64,000 nt of DNA from contig NZ_JAKZMM010000002.1 in the NCBI RefSeq assembly GCF_022809355.1, positions 62,001 to 126,000 of the forward strand, read 5' to 3'. Positions 28,745 through 37,543 of this stretch are shown in pieces (the stretch's first letter is position 1; every line of letters starts with the position of its first letter). Source of the stretch: Parabacteroides faecalis. GTDB lineage: Bacteria > Bacteroidota > Bacteroidia > Bacteroidales > Tannerellaceae. The notes beneath the pieces are model-generated. The model worked only from the letters and a program-made list of their open reading frames with translations, made no database searches and was not told where the DNA came from. The position numbers were made by a program, and so were the translations under genes.

Positions 28745-28806
28745 GTTCGCCCATGGCGAACATATAATCACCCACTCCGAACGTATATTCGCCCTGGGCG
28801 AATATA
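28745..28806. repeat. Three-unit 21-22-bp palindromic array upstream of the phosphatase gene
   Basis: Within the 337-bp gap between the phosphatase and priA, three consecutive units read GTTCGCCCATGGCGAAC plus ATATA, then ATCACCCACTCCGAACG plus TATA, then TTCGCCCTGGGCGAA plus TATA. The outer two are perfect palindromes: a 7-bp stem around CAT (28745-28761) and an 11-bp stem around T (28784-28806). The middle unit has lost its symmetry. The two palindrome centres are 42 bp apart, about four helical turns. The rest of the gap holds only the phosphatase -7 box and no gene. Confidence 0.85.
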
Positions 28807-28890
28807 AAAACGCCGGCAGCAAATAAAGTTTATCCTGTAAGAAACGAAAAGAATCCGTGTATGCGGATAAAAAAGAAGATAAGAAGAATC

Positions 28891-31359
28891 CTACAAGGGA
28901 TCTACATCATAATGTACCAGTAATTGACGGAACTCCGTGCTCTGGCGCATCTCCTGCTGCACGGACTCCAGTATTTCACGGACTTGCGGAATAGAAGCTG
29001 CAATCTCGATTTTCATGATGATCTTGCGAATATGAAGCAATTGAATATAGGAAACCGGCGGCGTAACGGGACCAAGTACACGGTCGCCCAAACGCCGGCG
29101 TAACCGTTCGGCATACAGCCTTGACAGTTCGTCGAGCACTGTCGGATTCTTCGAGCGAAGAACCAGGATAATCAGGCGGTAATAAGGCGGATAACGGAAC
29201 ATGCTCCGTTCCGTCAGTTGCCAACTGACCATTTCTTTATACGTTCGTTGCTGTACCATCTGAATCAAGGGATGATCAGGTTGTGAAGTTTGCAAGACCA
29301 CCACACCCTGCTTATCTCGTCTTCCGGTCCGACCGCTCACCTGCATCATCAGCTGGAAAGCCCTTTCATGCGCCCGAAAGTCCGGATAATTCATCAGTCC
29401 GTCGGCATTCAAAATACCCACCACGCTCACGTGACCAAAATCCAACCCTTTCGAAATCATTTGCGTACCGATCAGAATATCCGTTTTCTGCTTCTCAAAG
29501 TCGCCGATGATCCGTTCATAGGCTGTACGCGTACGGGCTGTATCCAAATCCATACGAGCCGTTCGTGCAGCCGGAAAGAGCGAGGCGATCTCTTCTTCCA
29601 CCTTTTCGGTACCAAAGCCCAACGGACGAATATTTACCGAATGACATTCCGGACACTCGGACGGCACACGAATGGTATAACCACAATAATGGCATACTAG
29701 CTTCTGATGAAACTTATGATAGGTCATGCTCACATCACAATGCTGGCAACGGGGAATCCAGCCGCAGTCCTTACATTCAATCATCGGAGCAAAGCCACGA
29801 CGGTTCTGAAACAAGATTACCTGTTGTCCGGCTTCGAGCGCCTGGCGCATCTTCTCTACCAAGATTGGAGAGAAAAGTGTATCCTTCATCTGTTTCCTCC
29901 TTTTCAGTTCACGGATATTGACCAGGATCATCTCGGGAGGCGAAGCAGCTCCGTAACGAACCGGCAACTCAACCAAACCGAACTTACCGGTCATGGCGTT
30001 GAAATACGAATCGATCGATGGAGTAGCTGAGCCCAACAATACTTTGCCTCCATGCATCTGTGCCAGAATAATAGCCGCATTACGGGCATGATAACGAGGC
30101 GCCGGATCTTGTTGTTTGTAAGTCGTCTCGTGTTCCTCATCAACAATAATTAATCCCAGGCTACTAAACGGCAGGAAGATCGACGAACGTACACCCAAAA
30201 CCAGCATCGGACCTTTGCCATGCAACAGCTTGTTCCATACTTCCACCCGTTCGTTGTCCGAGAATTTAGAATGATATACCAACAACTGATCCCCGAATAT
30301 CTTCACCAGACGGTCGGTTATCTGCGTCGTAATCGCAATCTCGGGCAAGAGATAAAGCACTTGTCTCCCACTTCTCAAGACCTGCCGGATCAGATGAATA
30401 TAGATTTCGGTCTTACCCGACGAAGTAACTCCATGTAAAAGGCAAACTTCCTTCTCGGCAAAGACATCCTGGATCTTCCCGTATGCCGCCTGTTGTTCGT
30501 CGGTCAAGGCGTGCGGTTCTTCCAAACGACACATCCTTGCCTGCAAGCGACTGACTTCTTTCTCATAACTCTGCAAGATACCTCGTTTCAGTAAACCATC
30601 AAGGATCGCAGCACTTTGCCCGCTTTTCTCCAATAATTCCTTTTTCGAGACTTCTTGTCTTAACACCGGATTCAAAGTGTGAGTCAAATCGAGAAAGCAG
30701 ACCAGCAATTGCTCTTGTTTCTTTGCCCGTTTCACTGCATCAAAGGCTTCCTGCATCCGGTCTTCGGTGGCCCAGTCAGGATGTAGCCGAACATACGTTT
30801 GCGTCTTGGGGACAAAACCTTGCTTCAGTTCCTCACTTACGCTCACAGCACCTTTCCCCATCAACGAAGCAATAATCGGAACAATGTTACGCAAACCGGT
30901 TTTCTTCTCCAAATCAGAAACCGTCTGCTTGAGCACATTCCGTCCGAAAGCATCTAATACCGCCTGTTCGTTAGGTTTCAACGGAGCATCAGCCTCAAAG
31001 TCCGGGTTATAAGTAACCGTTGTCTCACTTTCCAGTTTCAGGCCTGAAGGCAAGGCAGCCTTATAAACATCGCCCAATTTACAGATATAATACGAGGCAA
31101 TCCATTCCCAGAAGCGTAATTGCGGACGACGTAAAATAGGTGTCGCATCCAAAATCGAAAAGATTTCCTTCACTTCATAGTCCGTTTGCGGCTGACGATC
31201 GTGCACATCTACCACAATCGCCGTGTAAAAGCGTTTCTTTCCGAAATGCACAATCACACGACTGCCACGGACCACCAGCGGCTCCAAGTCGGCCGGAATC
31301 CGATACGTATATTGATTCTCCAGCGGAAGCGGGAGTATGACATCTGCGTAGGTACTCAT
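28891..31359 (-). CDS. priA: Primosomal protein N' (PriA helicase)
   Basis: 822 residues from ATG 31359 (MSTYADVILPLPLENQYTYR); the in-frame ATG at 31371 overlaps the -7 box. It restarts stalled replication forks. The order is the N-terminal DNA-binding domain, Walker A (LHGVTSSGKTEIYIHLI), the DEEH box (IIVDEEHETTYKQQD) and the zinc-binding insertion with eight cysteines (CKDCGW, CQHC, CHYCGY, CPEC). Helicase motifs in GTQMISKGLDFGHV and QVSGRTGRRDKQG complete the core. All parts are intact. Confidence 0.97.
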   Translation of the reverse strand: MSTYADVILPLPLENQYTYRIPADLEPLVVRGSRVIVHFGKKRFYTAIVVDVHDRQPQTDYEVKEIFSILDATPILRRPQLRFWEWIASYYICKLGDVYKAALPSGLKLESETTVTYNPDFEADAPLKPNEQAVLDAFGRNVLKQTVSDLEKKTGLRNIVPIIASLMGKGAVSVSEELKQGFVPKTQTYVRLHPDWATEDRMQEAFDAVKRAKKQEQLLVCFLDLTHTLNPVLRQEVSKKELLEKSGQSAAILDGLLKRGILQSYEKEVSRLQARMCRLEEPHALTDEQQAAYGKIQDVFAEKEVCLLHGVTSSGKTEIYIHLIRQVLRSGRQVLYLLPEIAITTQITDRLVKIFGDQLLVYHSKFSDNERVEVWNKLLHGKGPMLVLGVRSSIFLPFSSLGLIIVDEEHETTYKQQDPAPRYHARNAAIILAQMHGGKVLLGSATPSIDSYFNAMTGKFGLVELPVRYGAASPPEMILVNIRELKRRKQMKDTLFSPILVEKMRQALEAGQQVILFQNRRGFAPMIECKDCGWIPRCQHCDVSMTYHKFHQKLVCHYCGYTIRVPSECPECHSVNIRPLGFGTEKVEEEIASLFPAARTARMDLDTARTRTAYERIIGDFEKQKTDILIGTQMISKGLDFGHVSVVGILNADGLMNYPDFRAHERAFQLMMQVSGRTGRRDKQGVVVLQTSQPDHPLIQMVQQRTYKEMVSWQLTERSMFRYPPYYRLIILVLRSKNPTVLDELSRLYAERLRRRLGDRVLGPVTPPVSYIQLLHIRKIIMKIEIAASIPQVREILESVQQEMRQSTEFRQLLVHYDVDPL

Positions 31360-31368
31360 TGCGAAGGA

Positions 31369-31400
31369 CAAAAATAAGAAAAATCAGCCACTCTATCAAT
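31369..31400 (-). promoter_or_regulatory. Promoter of priA
   Basis: On the minus strand ATTG (31397-31400, three of four -33 bases) is followed after 20 bp by TATTTTTG (31369-31376). The transcript would start near 31362, giving a nearly leaderless mRNA with the ATG at 31359. Confidence 0.5.
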
Positions 31401-31441
31401 CCGACTGATTTTACCCACAAGAAAAGTTTAGATTTCACCCT

Positions 31442-32608
31442 TCAGAACTTCTCTTTAAACGTGAACTCCAATATGACAGGATTATCTTCAGGTGAAAGCA
31501 TCTTTAATCTCTCATACTTCTCTTTTCCGATAAATTCGGTCAACTTGGGATTCAATTCCATATTTTCAACCATCATAGCAGCCCAAAAGGAGTCTCCTGA
31601 AGAATCTTTTATCGGCAGAAAGGTACTTCCAAACAAATCGTCCTTTATCTGGACATTTGTCATTTTCTTAGTTGCTTTCTCATAAAGCACCCATGCCCAA
31701 GCATGAAATCCGATCCCATAGCCAAATAACAAATAGGCAGGCGTCTCAAAAACACTATTCATGTTCCACTGCAAAGAAGGATGTTCCTGAATATATTTGT
31801 CAATCTCCTCTCCGGGCATATTATCCAGCTTTTCAGATGGAAGACTATTGCCCGTCAGGTGCACACAATACTTAGGATATATTTGCTTATTCTTTATACA
31901 ATAAATCGTATCATTGAAAGTATAGCTAAAAGTTACGCTTCCATCAGGCTGAGGAGAAAATGGATGTGAAGAACCAAAAGATACTTTTGTCATGTTAGGT
32001 TTATAATAACCTATTATATCCGATTTAAACCAAGTCTTCTTTTGATCATTTGTTGTCAATAAAGTCAAATCGCCTGTCATAAATCCATCCTCATTATGAG
32101 CGTTGTCGTTTTTTCCTGTATAAAAATAGATATCATAATCTTCATCAACATACCAATCGGTGAAGCCTATCTGATAATCTCTCTTTCCTAAATAATTTCC
32201 ATGATAATCGAATCGCATAAAATTGGTATTATTCGAAAGCCAGACTTCATTGTGTAGTTTGTCTATTGAAAACATTTGCGGATGTTGTATGTCGTCTGGT
32301 CCATTTCCTTTTTGTACCAGCTTTCTTATAAATTGTCCGTTCTCATCAAATTGAGAAACCAGCTGATTATATCCGTCTAGCACAAAGATATTCCCATCAT
32401 CATATCCTAAATCTGCAATCGAGCCAATCAACGATTGATCGGTAGTTTCTAAAGGTATTACTCGAATGGACTCCACTAATTCAGATAAATTCTTTACTTC
32501 ATATTGGTCATCAACAAAAAGTTCAATCAGATCACCGCTTTTATTTCCAGGCTGATGACGACATGCACAAAGCAATGTTAGAATAAATAAGAGATAAATG
32601 TTTTTCAT
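31442..32608 (-). CDS. 6-bladed beta-propeller lipoprotein
   Basis: 388 residues. Lipoprotein signal with lipobox LCAC (residues 13-16). The post-signal sequence follows the Bacteroidetes 6-bladed beta-propeller pattern: LSELVESIRVIPLETTDQSL, then DDGNIFVLDGYNQLVSQFDE and GKGNGPDDIQHP-like glycines. The terminal motif PEDNPVILEFTFKEKF is shared with the proteins at 33565 and 39110 (xxDNPVLxxxKxK). The role is unknown; such proteins are abundant in gut Bacteroidales and are probably surface or periplasmic binders. It may be read from its own promoter, since a terminator hairpin (32671-32712) lies upstream. Confidence 0.85.
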   Translation of the reverse strand: MKNIYLLFILTLLCACRHQPGNKSGDLIELFVDDQYEVKNLSELVESIRVIPLETTDQSLIGSIADLGYDDGNIFVLDGYNQLVSQFDENGQFIRKLVQKGNGPDDIQHPQMFSIDKLHNEVWLSNNTNFMRFDYHGNYLGKRDYQIGFTDWYVDEDYDIYFYTGKNDNAHNEDGFMTGDLTLLTTNDQKKTWFKSDIIGYYKPNMTKVSFGSSHPFSPQPDGSVTFSYTFNDTIYCIKNKQIYPKYCVHLTGNSLPSEKLDNMPGEEIDKYIQEHPSLQWNMNSVFETPAYLLFGYGIGFHAWAWVLYEKATKKMTNVQIKDDLFGSTFLPIKDSSGDSFWAAMMVENMELNPKLTEFIGKEKYERLKMLSPEDNPVILEFTFKEKF

Positions 32609-32670
32609 GAAAAATATTATTGGTCGTATTACAATTTTCTAACGTTAAACACGACCTAAAAATAACACAA

Positions 32671-32712
32671 AAAACCGACAAACTAAAGTTTTTCACTTCA
32701 TTTGTCGGTTTT
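32671..32712 (-). terminator. Terminator of the porin-like gene
   Basis: AAAACCGACAAA and TTTGTCGGTTTT form a 12-bp stem with an 18-nt loop. On the minus strand the stem is followed by a T-rich run. It lies 24 bp downstream of the porin-like gene. Confidence 0.75.
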
Positions 32713-32735
32713 CTATTTTAAGTAAACGTTTTTCC

Positions 32736-33314
32736 TTAGAACAAGATCGCAGCCGAAATCATCCAACCACGGTTTTTACCGTCAATTTTCAACTGCTTCA
32801 CGCTATAATTGTCGGTCAAGCCCAACTGATAAGTCGCACTAATCTGTAAATGCTGAATCAATTCCACACCAGCACCCAGATTCAATCCGGCACTGAACGA
32901 TTTGGATTCGATTTGGTCACTCAAAACATCCCAGATTTTACCACCTCCCAAGCGGAAACCCACATATGGACCAGCAGCAGCAAACACCTTCACGGCTGGA
33001 ATACCAATCTTCCATTTCAAATTGACCGGAACATTCAAATAATCCGACTTAATCTTCTGCGTACCTATTTCCATACCTGTTTGCGAATACAGGATAGAAG
33101 CATCAAAGCCCAATCCAATAAACGGAGCCATCAACTCGATTGTTGGTCCGATATGGAAACCGGTCAGGTTATCAGTAGAAAAAGTTTCCGGTAAATCCGA
33201 AAAATGGATGCTCGAAATATTGGCACCACCTTTAATACCCCACTTAAACTGGGCTTGAGCCGGAACAGCCATCCAGGCGACCAACGCCAATATCAACAAA
33301 TAAACTCGCTTCAT
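32736..33314 (-). CDS. Porin-family outer-membrane beta-barrel protein
   Basis: 192 residues. Signal peptide (MKRVYLLILALVAWMAVPAQ, cleavage after AQA) followed by alternating beta-strands typical of small 8-stranded barrels (outer membrane protein beta-barrel family): FKWGIKGGANISSIHFSD, then AGPYVGFRLGGGKIWD and LNLGAGVELIQHLQISATYQ. It ends with the aromatic residue of an outer-membrane insertion signal (SAAILF). Function unknown. It has its own -7 box and terminator, so it is probably monocistronic. Confidence 0.88.
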   Translation of the reverse strand: MKRVYLLILALVAWMAVPAQAQFKWGIKGGANISSIHFSDLPETFSTDNLTGFHIGPTIELMAPFIGLGFDASILYSQTGMEIGTQKIKSDYLNVPVNLKWKIGIPAVKVFAAAGPYVGFRLGGGKIWDVLSDQIESKSFSAGLNLGAGVELIQHLQISATYQLGLTDNYSVKQLKIDGKNRGWMISAAILF

Positions 33315-33349
33315 ACTTTCTGCTTTTAATGATTATCTATTTATGTAAA

Positions 33350-33357
33350 CAAAGATA
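33350..33357 (-). promoter_or_regulatory. -7 box for the porin-like gene
   Basis: Minus-strand TATCTTTG matches TAnnTTTG. The transcript would start near 33343, 29 nt before the ATG at 33314. Confidence 0.5.
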
Positions 33358-33564
33358 ATGCATACAATGTTGAGAAAAAACAGTAATCTTTAAAAACAGG
33401 TAAACAGATAAATGAATCGGAAATCAAGATTGACTGATCCTGTAAGAGTTAAAGATGCTCAAAACCTAATTCATCTTATTGTTTAATTCGGTGTTCTTTT
33501 ATTCCTTTGGACATCCTTTTATTGGTGCATTTTTCAATTGGTATTTACGTATATGACTAACGAT

Positions 33565-34740
33565 ATGAAAAAAATATTCCTTTTAATATGGTGTTTGAAT
33601 TTCTTCAACTGTTTTTCACAGACACCGATTGAAATTAGCTTGGATCCGGAAGAAATAGAAGTGTCAGATTTGGGATTGGGAGATATTGCTGAATCGATCG
33701 AATATATTCCATTGGAAACGAAAGACGAATGTTTGATAGGCGAGAATGTGTATTTTGATTTTGACGAAACTCATATCATAATTGGTTATTATAATTGTAA
33801 TACACTTTATCTTTTTGATAGGCAAGGGCATTTCATTCGTACAATAGGAACTAAAGGTGAAGGCCCACGAGAATTTAATGGCATACATAACATTTTCCTC
33901 AATTCAAATCACATTGTGATAGATGATGCTAGTAAAGTTCTTATTTTTGATAAGGAAGGAAATTTTATTTGGTCTACATCTTTTCCTATTGATGATAGAT
34001 ATGTCGCATCTTATTTTAATGAACAATTTTTACGTGTAGCAGAAAGTTATATTTTTCGGGATTCGACCTATTATGTTTATGATATCTATAATCAAACAGG
34101 AAATCTAGTAAAGGAAGCTATACCATCTGTTTCTATTTCCCTAAAAAAAGATTCTCAATGGCGTCTTTCTTATAAATGCAAAGAAATAAATCCGGTTTAT
34201 ATCTATCAGAATCAGTTGCATGTACGGGAATATCTGAACGATACGGTATATACGATCAATGGGTTGAACCAATTCATTCCTAAGTATGTACTTAATTTGG
34301 GGAAGTACAAAATAACACCCGAAATACAAGCCGATATAAAGAACTTCGAGAATCATATCAATAACAAAGTTGTTATTACAGAGATTGCAGAGACATCCAA
34401 CAAGCTGTTGATGCACTATTTTTATAAGTGGAAATTTCATAGTTGTTATTATGACAAAAAAGAACGTAAGGTGTATAAGTTCGCAAGTGATGGTTTCCCG
34501 AATGATTATGATGGAGGAATTGATTTCTTAAATATGTATCCAATTTATGGTCAAAAGAATAACTATATCAGAACCTGTTTTCAGGCAGGTGAGTTTATTG
34601 ATAAAGGAGAAAAGTGTTTATCAAAGAAGCGACCAGCTAAAGGCCCTAAATCTGCTGTGAATAGATTTAAAGATTTAGTTATGAAAAAAGTTGATGCAGA
34701 GGATAATCCAGTTCTGATGATTGTAAAACTTAAAGATTGA
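33565..34740 (+). CDS. 6-bladed beta-propeller protein, non-lipidated
   Basis: 391 residues from ATG 33565 (MKKIFLLIWCLNFFNCFSQ); an ATG at 33553 and a TTG at 33538 are in frame upstream. Unlike its paralogues the signal ends in FS-Q without a clear lipobox, so it is probably secreted or periplasmic. Family features are IAESIEYIPLETKDECLIGE, NTLYLFDRQGHFIRTIGTKG, EGPREFNG and the terminal AEDNPVLMIVKLKD. The gene is markedly AT-rich compared with its neighbours, suggesting separate ancestry. Function unknown. Confidence 0.85.
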   Translation: MKKIFLLIWCLNFFNCFSQTPIEISLDPEEIEVSDLGLGDIAESIEYIPLETKDECLIGENVYFDFDETHIIIGYYNCNTLYLFDRQGHFIRTIGTKGEGPREFNGIHNIFLNSNHIVIDDASKVLIFDKEGNFIWSTSFPIDDRYVASYFNEQFLRVAESYIFRDSTYYVYDIYNQTGNLVKEAIPSVSISLKKDSQWRLSYKCKEINPVYIYQNQLHVREYLNDTVYTINGLNQFIPKYVLNLGKYKITPEIQADIKNFENHINNKVVITEIAETSNKLLMHYFYKWKFHSCYYDKKERKVYKFASDGFPNDYDGGIDFLNMYPIYGQKNNYIRTCFQAGEFIDKGEKCLSKKRPAKGPKSAVNRFKDLVMKKVDAEDNPVLMIVKLKD

Positions 34741-34791
34741 TATATTATAGGGAAAACAAGAAAATCCCCAAATACGCATTCAGACATAAAA

Positions 34792-34823
34792 AAAGCAGTT
34801 ACCTTCAAAAAGATAACTGCTTT
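34792..34823. terminator. Bidirectional terminator between propeller gene and tRNA-Thr
   Basis: AAAGCAGTTA pairs with TAACTGCTTT around a 12-nt loop. On the minus strand a run of seven T follows, making a strong intrinsic terminator for the tRNA; on the plus strand TTTATAATTA follows. Confidence 0.8.
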
Positions 34824-34831
34824 ATAATTAG

Positions 34832-34904
<73 letters not shown>

Positions 34905-34926
34905 AATGATTTTTCTTAAACCGCCG

Positions 34927-34934
34927 CAAAGATA
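34927..34934 (-). promoter_or_regulatory. -7 box for tRNA-Thr
   Basis: Minus-strand TATCTTTG matches TAnnTTTG. The transcript would start near 34920, 16 nt before the mature 5' end. Confidence 0.55.
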
Positions 34935-34940
34935 TAAACT

Positions 34941-35402
34941 CTATTCGACATCTGAAAGAAGTTTAGCCAAAAAATCATCTAAATCTGCATCCAAATCTTT
35001 CAGAAGCGGATCGTCAAGACGCAAGGTATCGTCGTCGAGGAACAACAGTTCTTCAATGACAACAAACGATTCGTCGGTCAGACTAATTGACAACGGTTTG
35101 ACAAAGTGCGAATTCTCAAATACATTCTTGGAAGCCAAAGCAGACAAGGCTTGTTTCACAGCCGAAGCAACACGTTTATTGAAAACGGATTCTTCTTCCG
35201 AGTTGTTTACCCAATCAAAAATGATGGTTTTGTCAACCAGATTCTCTTCTTCATCATACACCTGCAGTTCTCCACTTTCTGCATCAGCCTGCAGATAAAT
35301 ATCACTGATGTCATTGAGTTTGGTATCTTCCACCATTTTCTGGATGGCTGAAGTCAGAAATGATTCTAAAACCGATTGTATTTGCGACGGACTTGCTGCC
35401 AT
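34941..35402 (-). CDS. Acidic conserved-type protein of unknown function
   Basis: 153 residues, unusually rich in Asp and Glu, especially at the C-terminus (LLFLDDDTLRLDDPLLKDLD, then DDFLAKLLSDVE). It has no signal peptide or membrane segment. The composition and predicted alpha/beta alternation suggest a small cytosolic protein. I do not recognise the family. It has its own -7 box (35441-35448) and lies directly upstream of the tRNA-Thr promoter. The codon use fits neighbouring core genes, so it is very probably real. Confidence 0.75.
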   Translation of the reverse strand: MAASPSQIQSVLESFLTSAIQKMVEDTKLNDISDIYLQADAESGELQVYDEEENLVDKTIIFDWVNNSEEESVFNKRVASAVKQALSALASKNVFENSHFVKPLSISLTDESFVVIEELLFLDDDTLRLDDPLLKDLDADLDDFLAKLLSDVE

Positions 35403-35440
35403 AATTATAATCCTTTCTTTATTTTATTCATTTGAATTAC

Positions 35441-35448
35441 CAAAAGTA
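35441..35448 (-). promoter_or_regulatory. -7 box for the acidic protein gene
   Basis: Minus-strand TACTTTTG matches TAnnTTTG. The start would be near 35434, with a leader of about 32 nt. Confidence 0.45.
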
Positions 35449-35461
35449 GTAATAATTTGGA

Positions 35462-36499
35462 TTATCTGCTACCAATTTGTGTATTTAGTTTCTTATCTGC
35501 CAGAATTCGTTCTTTCAGTACCTCAGCATAAGCCTTCAACAATTCTGTATTCCGGTTCTTTTCGCCTTCGGAGGCCAGAAACAACTCATACGATTTCTGT
35601 GCCCATTCATGTGCAGATTTCAATTGGCTTTGCATTTCGTAGCAAAGCGCAATATTGGAAGCCAACTTGGCCTGCTGGCTTTTCGAAGATGTAACCTCGA
35701 AGACCCGTTTCCAAATTGCCTCGGCTTGTTCCCACTTACTGGATGAAGCGAATGCGGCCGCTTCTTTCCAACGTGAATTGGCATTATTATAATACCAACG
35801 TGTTTCTTCACTCCAATGAGGAACGAAATAACCCGAAACTTTACCGCCCAATGCCGAAGCCGCTATCCGTAATGCCTCGTTGGCCGTTGGCAGATAATAA
35901 TTCAACATCCGCAAATTCTCGGCAGCTTGCTGAAACTCGACCGAATCTTCTATCAACACCGTAGCCAAGGCATTGTCACGCCCCGGCAAATAGGCCCGCA
36001 TGATTCCTTGCATCTTCACGGTGATGGTTCCACTCAAAAAACCGGCACCAACATTCACATCCTCACGTTCCATCGCGAAAAGCATCTTATCCAACGAGAT
36101 AATAGCATCCGCTCCATTTGAACGGCATAAAGATGCCACCTGATCGCGCGTCAGTTTCCGATCCATCAAACTGCTTCCCGAATCACGCAACGGATCATGA
36201 AAAAGGAGAACATCCTCAAAATAAGAAGCATCCAGCATAGAGGTTCCACAAGCGGCGCACAAATCGAACAAAGCACTGTCGGCCTTTGCCTGTGCCGTAT
36301 CCTGAACTACTCCCAACAGGGAATAAGTATAACCCGACTTTTCGGGCTGCGCCATCGCATTATTCACCATCAATACCTTCCGGACATCCTGTGGAAAAGT
36401 AACCTCACCCGGATTACAGGTTTCGATCCCTACATAATTGATTCCTCCACAAGCTGTCAACAAGAACGACAAGCCTCCTAAGTATATCTCCTTTTTCAT
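35462..36499 (-). CDS. DUF6340-like lipoprotein with C-terminal TPR helices
   Basis: 345 residues. Lipobox LTAC (residues 14-17) after MKKEIYLGGLSFLLTAC. The N-terminal half has an alpha/beta pattern (VRKVLMVNNAM, then ADAIISLDKMLFAM), and the C-terminal 120 residues form TPR-like helix pairs (WKEAAAFASSSKWEQAEAIW, AKLASNIALCYEMQSQLKSA). This layout matches Bacteroidales lipoproteins annotated DUF6340. Function unknown; an inner-leaflet outer-membrane lipoprotein is likely. The family name rests on general resemblance. Confidence 0.8.
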   Translation of the reverse strand: MKKEIYLGGLSFLLTACGGINYVGIETCNPGEVTFPQDVRKVLMVNNAMAQPEKSGYTYSLLGVVQDTAQAKADSALFDLCAACGTSMLDASYFEDVLLFHDPLRDSGSSLMDRKLTRDQVASLCRSNGADAIISLDKMLFAMEREDVNVGAGFLSGTITVKMQGIMRAYLPGRDNALATVLIEDSVEFQQAAENLRMLNYYLPTANEALRIAASALGGKVSGYFVPHWSEETRWYYNNANSRWKEAAAFASSSKWEQAEAIWKRVFEVTSSKSQQAKLASNIALCYEMQSQLKSAHEWAQKSYELFLASEGEKNRNTELLKAYAEVLKERILADKKLNTQIGSR

Positions 36500-36539
36500 A
36501 TATCACCCAATTACTGAAGGCAAGTTGCCTTCACTGTCA

Positions 36540-37391
36540 TCAAATTAATTCACTTACAGCCTTGAAATACCCGATCGACTCGGCAATTCCGAGGAAAGGA
36601 TCTTTCATGTCTTTCTCGTATTCCAAGCTGCATTTACCTGTATAATTCACCTTCCTCATCATCTGGATCAAGGCAGGGAAATCAATCTTTCCGCGTCCTA
36701 TTTCGATACCGCGTCCGGCTTTAGTCGAATCGGTCACATCCTTGATGTGCATATCGAATACACGCGTATGATACTTCTCCAAATCAGTTACCGGATTACA
36801 GCCATTACGCAAGTCATGGCCTACATCCAGACACATGCCGATACGCGGATCCAAATCCTTCGTATGCTTCCAGACGTCGGTTGCATCCGGATAAGTCTTG
36901 ATATCGGGTCCGTGCAAATGGATCGCATAATGGAAATCGTATTCCTTTACTTTCTTATCCACATAAGGCAACAGCTCATAATTAGGAACACCGACAATCA
37001 GCTTCACTCCTACCCGTTTGGCATATTCGAAAGCTCGGTCGATCTCCGCCTCACTCTTCATGTAAATTGGTCCCACGGCATAACCGGTAACACCAAATTC
37101 GGCACAACGGGCATGGAAAGCCTTGATCTGTTCGTCCGTACTATCCAATGGCAAATGGAAATCCTTGATACACAAATAATGGACATCCAGTCGCTGCATC
37201 GTGCGAAGCGTCGTATCTAAGTCGAAATTGACGAATGTATAACCTGCCATTCCCAATTGGAACGGATTGACTGACTTAGGTGCCTTCGGAATAATCCGCG
37301 ACTTTTCTTCGGCGTGCGACATGGCTGATGTACCCAACAACAAGGCGCCTGCCAAACTCTGTTTGAAGAATTTTCTCCTCGTATTGTTCAT
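36540..37391 (-). CDS. Secreted TIM-barrel sugar-phosphate isomerase/epimerase-like protein
   Basis: 283 residues from ATG 37391; the longer in-frame start at 37463 lies before the -7 box. The N-terminus NNTRRKFFKQSLAGALLLGT is a twin-arginine-like signal. The rest is a xylose-isomerase-like TIM barrel: HYLCIKDFHLPLDSTDEQIK, VKLIVGVPNYELLPYVDKKV, then metal-ligand segments IGMCLDVGHDLRNG and VFDMHIKDVTDSTKAG and the final SLEYEKDMKDPFLG. It probably isomerises or epimerises a sugar derivative in the periplasm. The substrate is unknown. The GH30 gene lies just upstream on the same strand, separated by a terminator. Confidence 0.88.
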   Translation of the reverse strand: MNNTRRKFFKQSLAGALLLGTSAMSHAEEKSRIIPKAPKSVNPFQLGMAGYTFVNFDLDTTLRTMQRLDVHYLCIKDFHLPLDSTDEQIKAFHARCAEFGVTGYAVGPIYMKSEAEIDRAFEYAKRVGVKLIVGVPNYELLPYVDKKVKEYDFHYAIHLHGPDIKTYPDATDVWKHTKDLDPRIGMCLDVGHDLRNGCNPVTDLEKYHTRVFDMHIKDVTDSTKAGRGIEIGRGKIDFPALIQMMRKVNYTGKCSLEYEKDMKDPFLGIAESIGYFKAVSELI

Positions 37392-37423
37392 ATATATCAG
37401 AATTAAAGTTGAATCATTTGAAG

Positions 37424-37431
37424 CAAATGTA
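37424..37431 (-). promoter_or_regulatory. -7 box for the TIM-barrel isomerase-like gene
   Basis: Minus-strand TACATTTG matches TAnnTTTG. The transcript would start near 37417, with a 26-nt leader. It lies directly after the GH30 terminator. Confidence 0.5.
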
Positions 37432-37436
37432 CACAA

Positions 37437-37472
37437 AAAAAGTAGTTGCTTCCTATGAAACAACTACTTTTT
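37437..37472 (-). terminator. Terminator of the GH30 gene
   Basis: AAAAAGTAGTTG and CAACTACTTTTT form a 12-bp stem around a 12-nt loop. On the minus strand a T run follows. It sits 72 bp after the GH30 stop. Confidence 0.75.
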
Positions 37473-37543
37473 CTTTCTCCAACCTTAATTTTTAAGGGTG
37501 ATTATCTCTTATTAGGAAAGCGGCAAGTACCTGCTTTGCCTCT

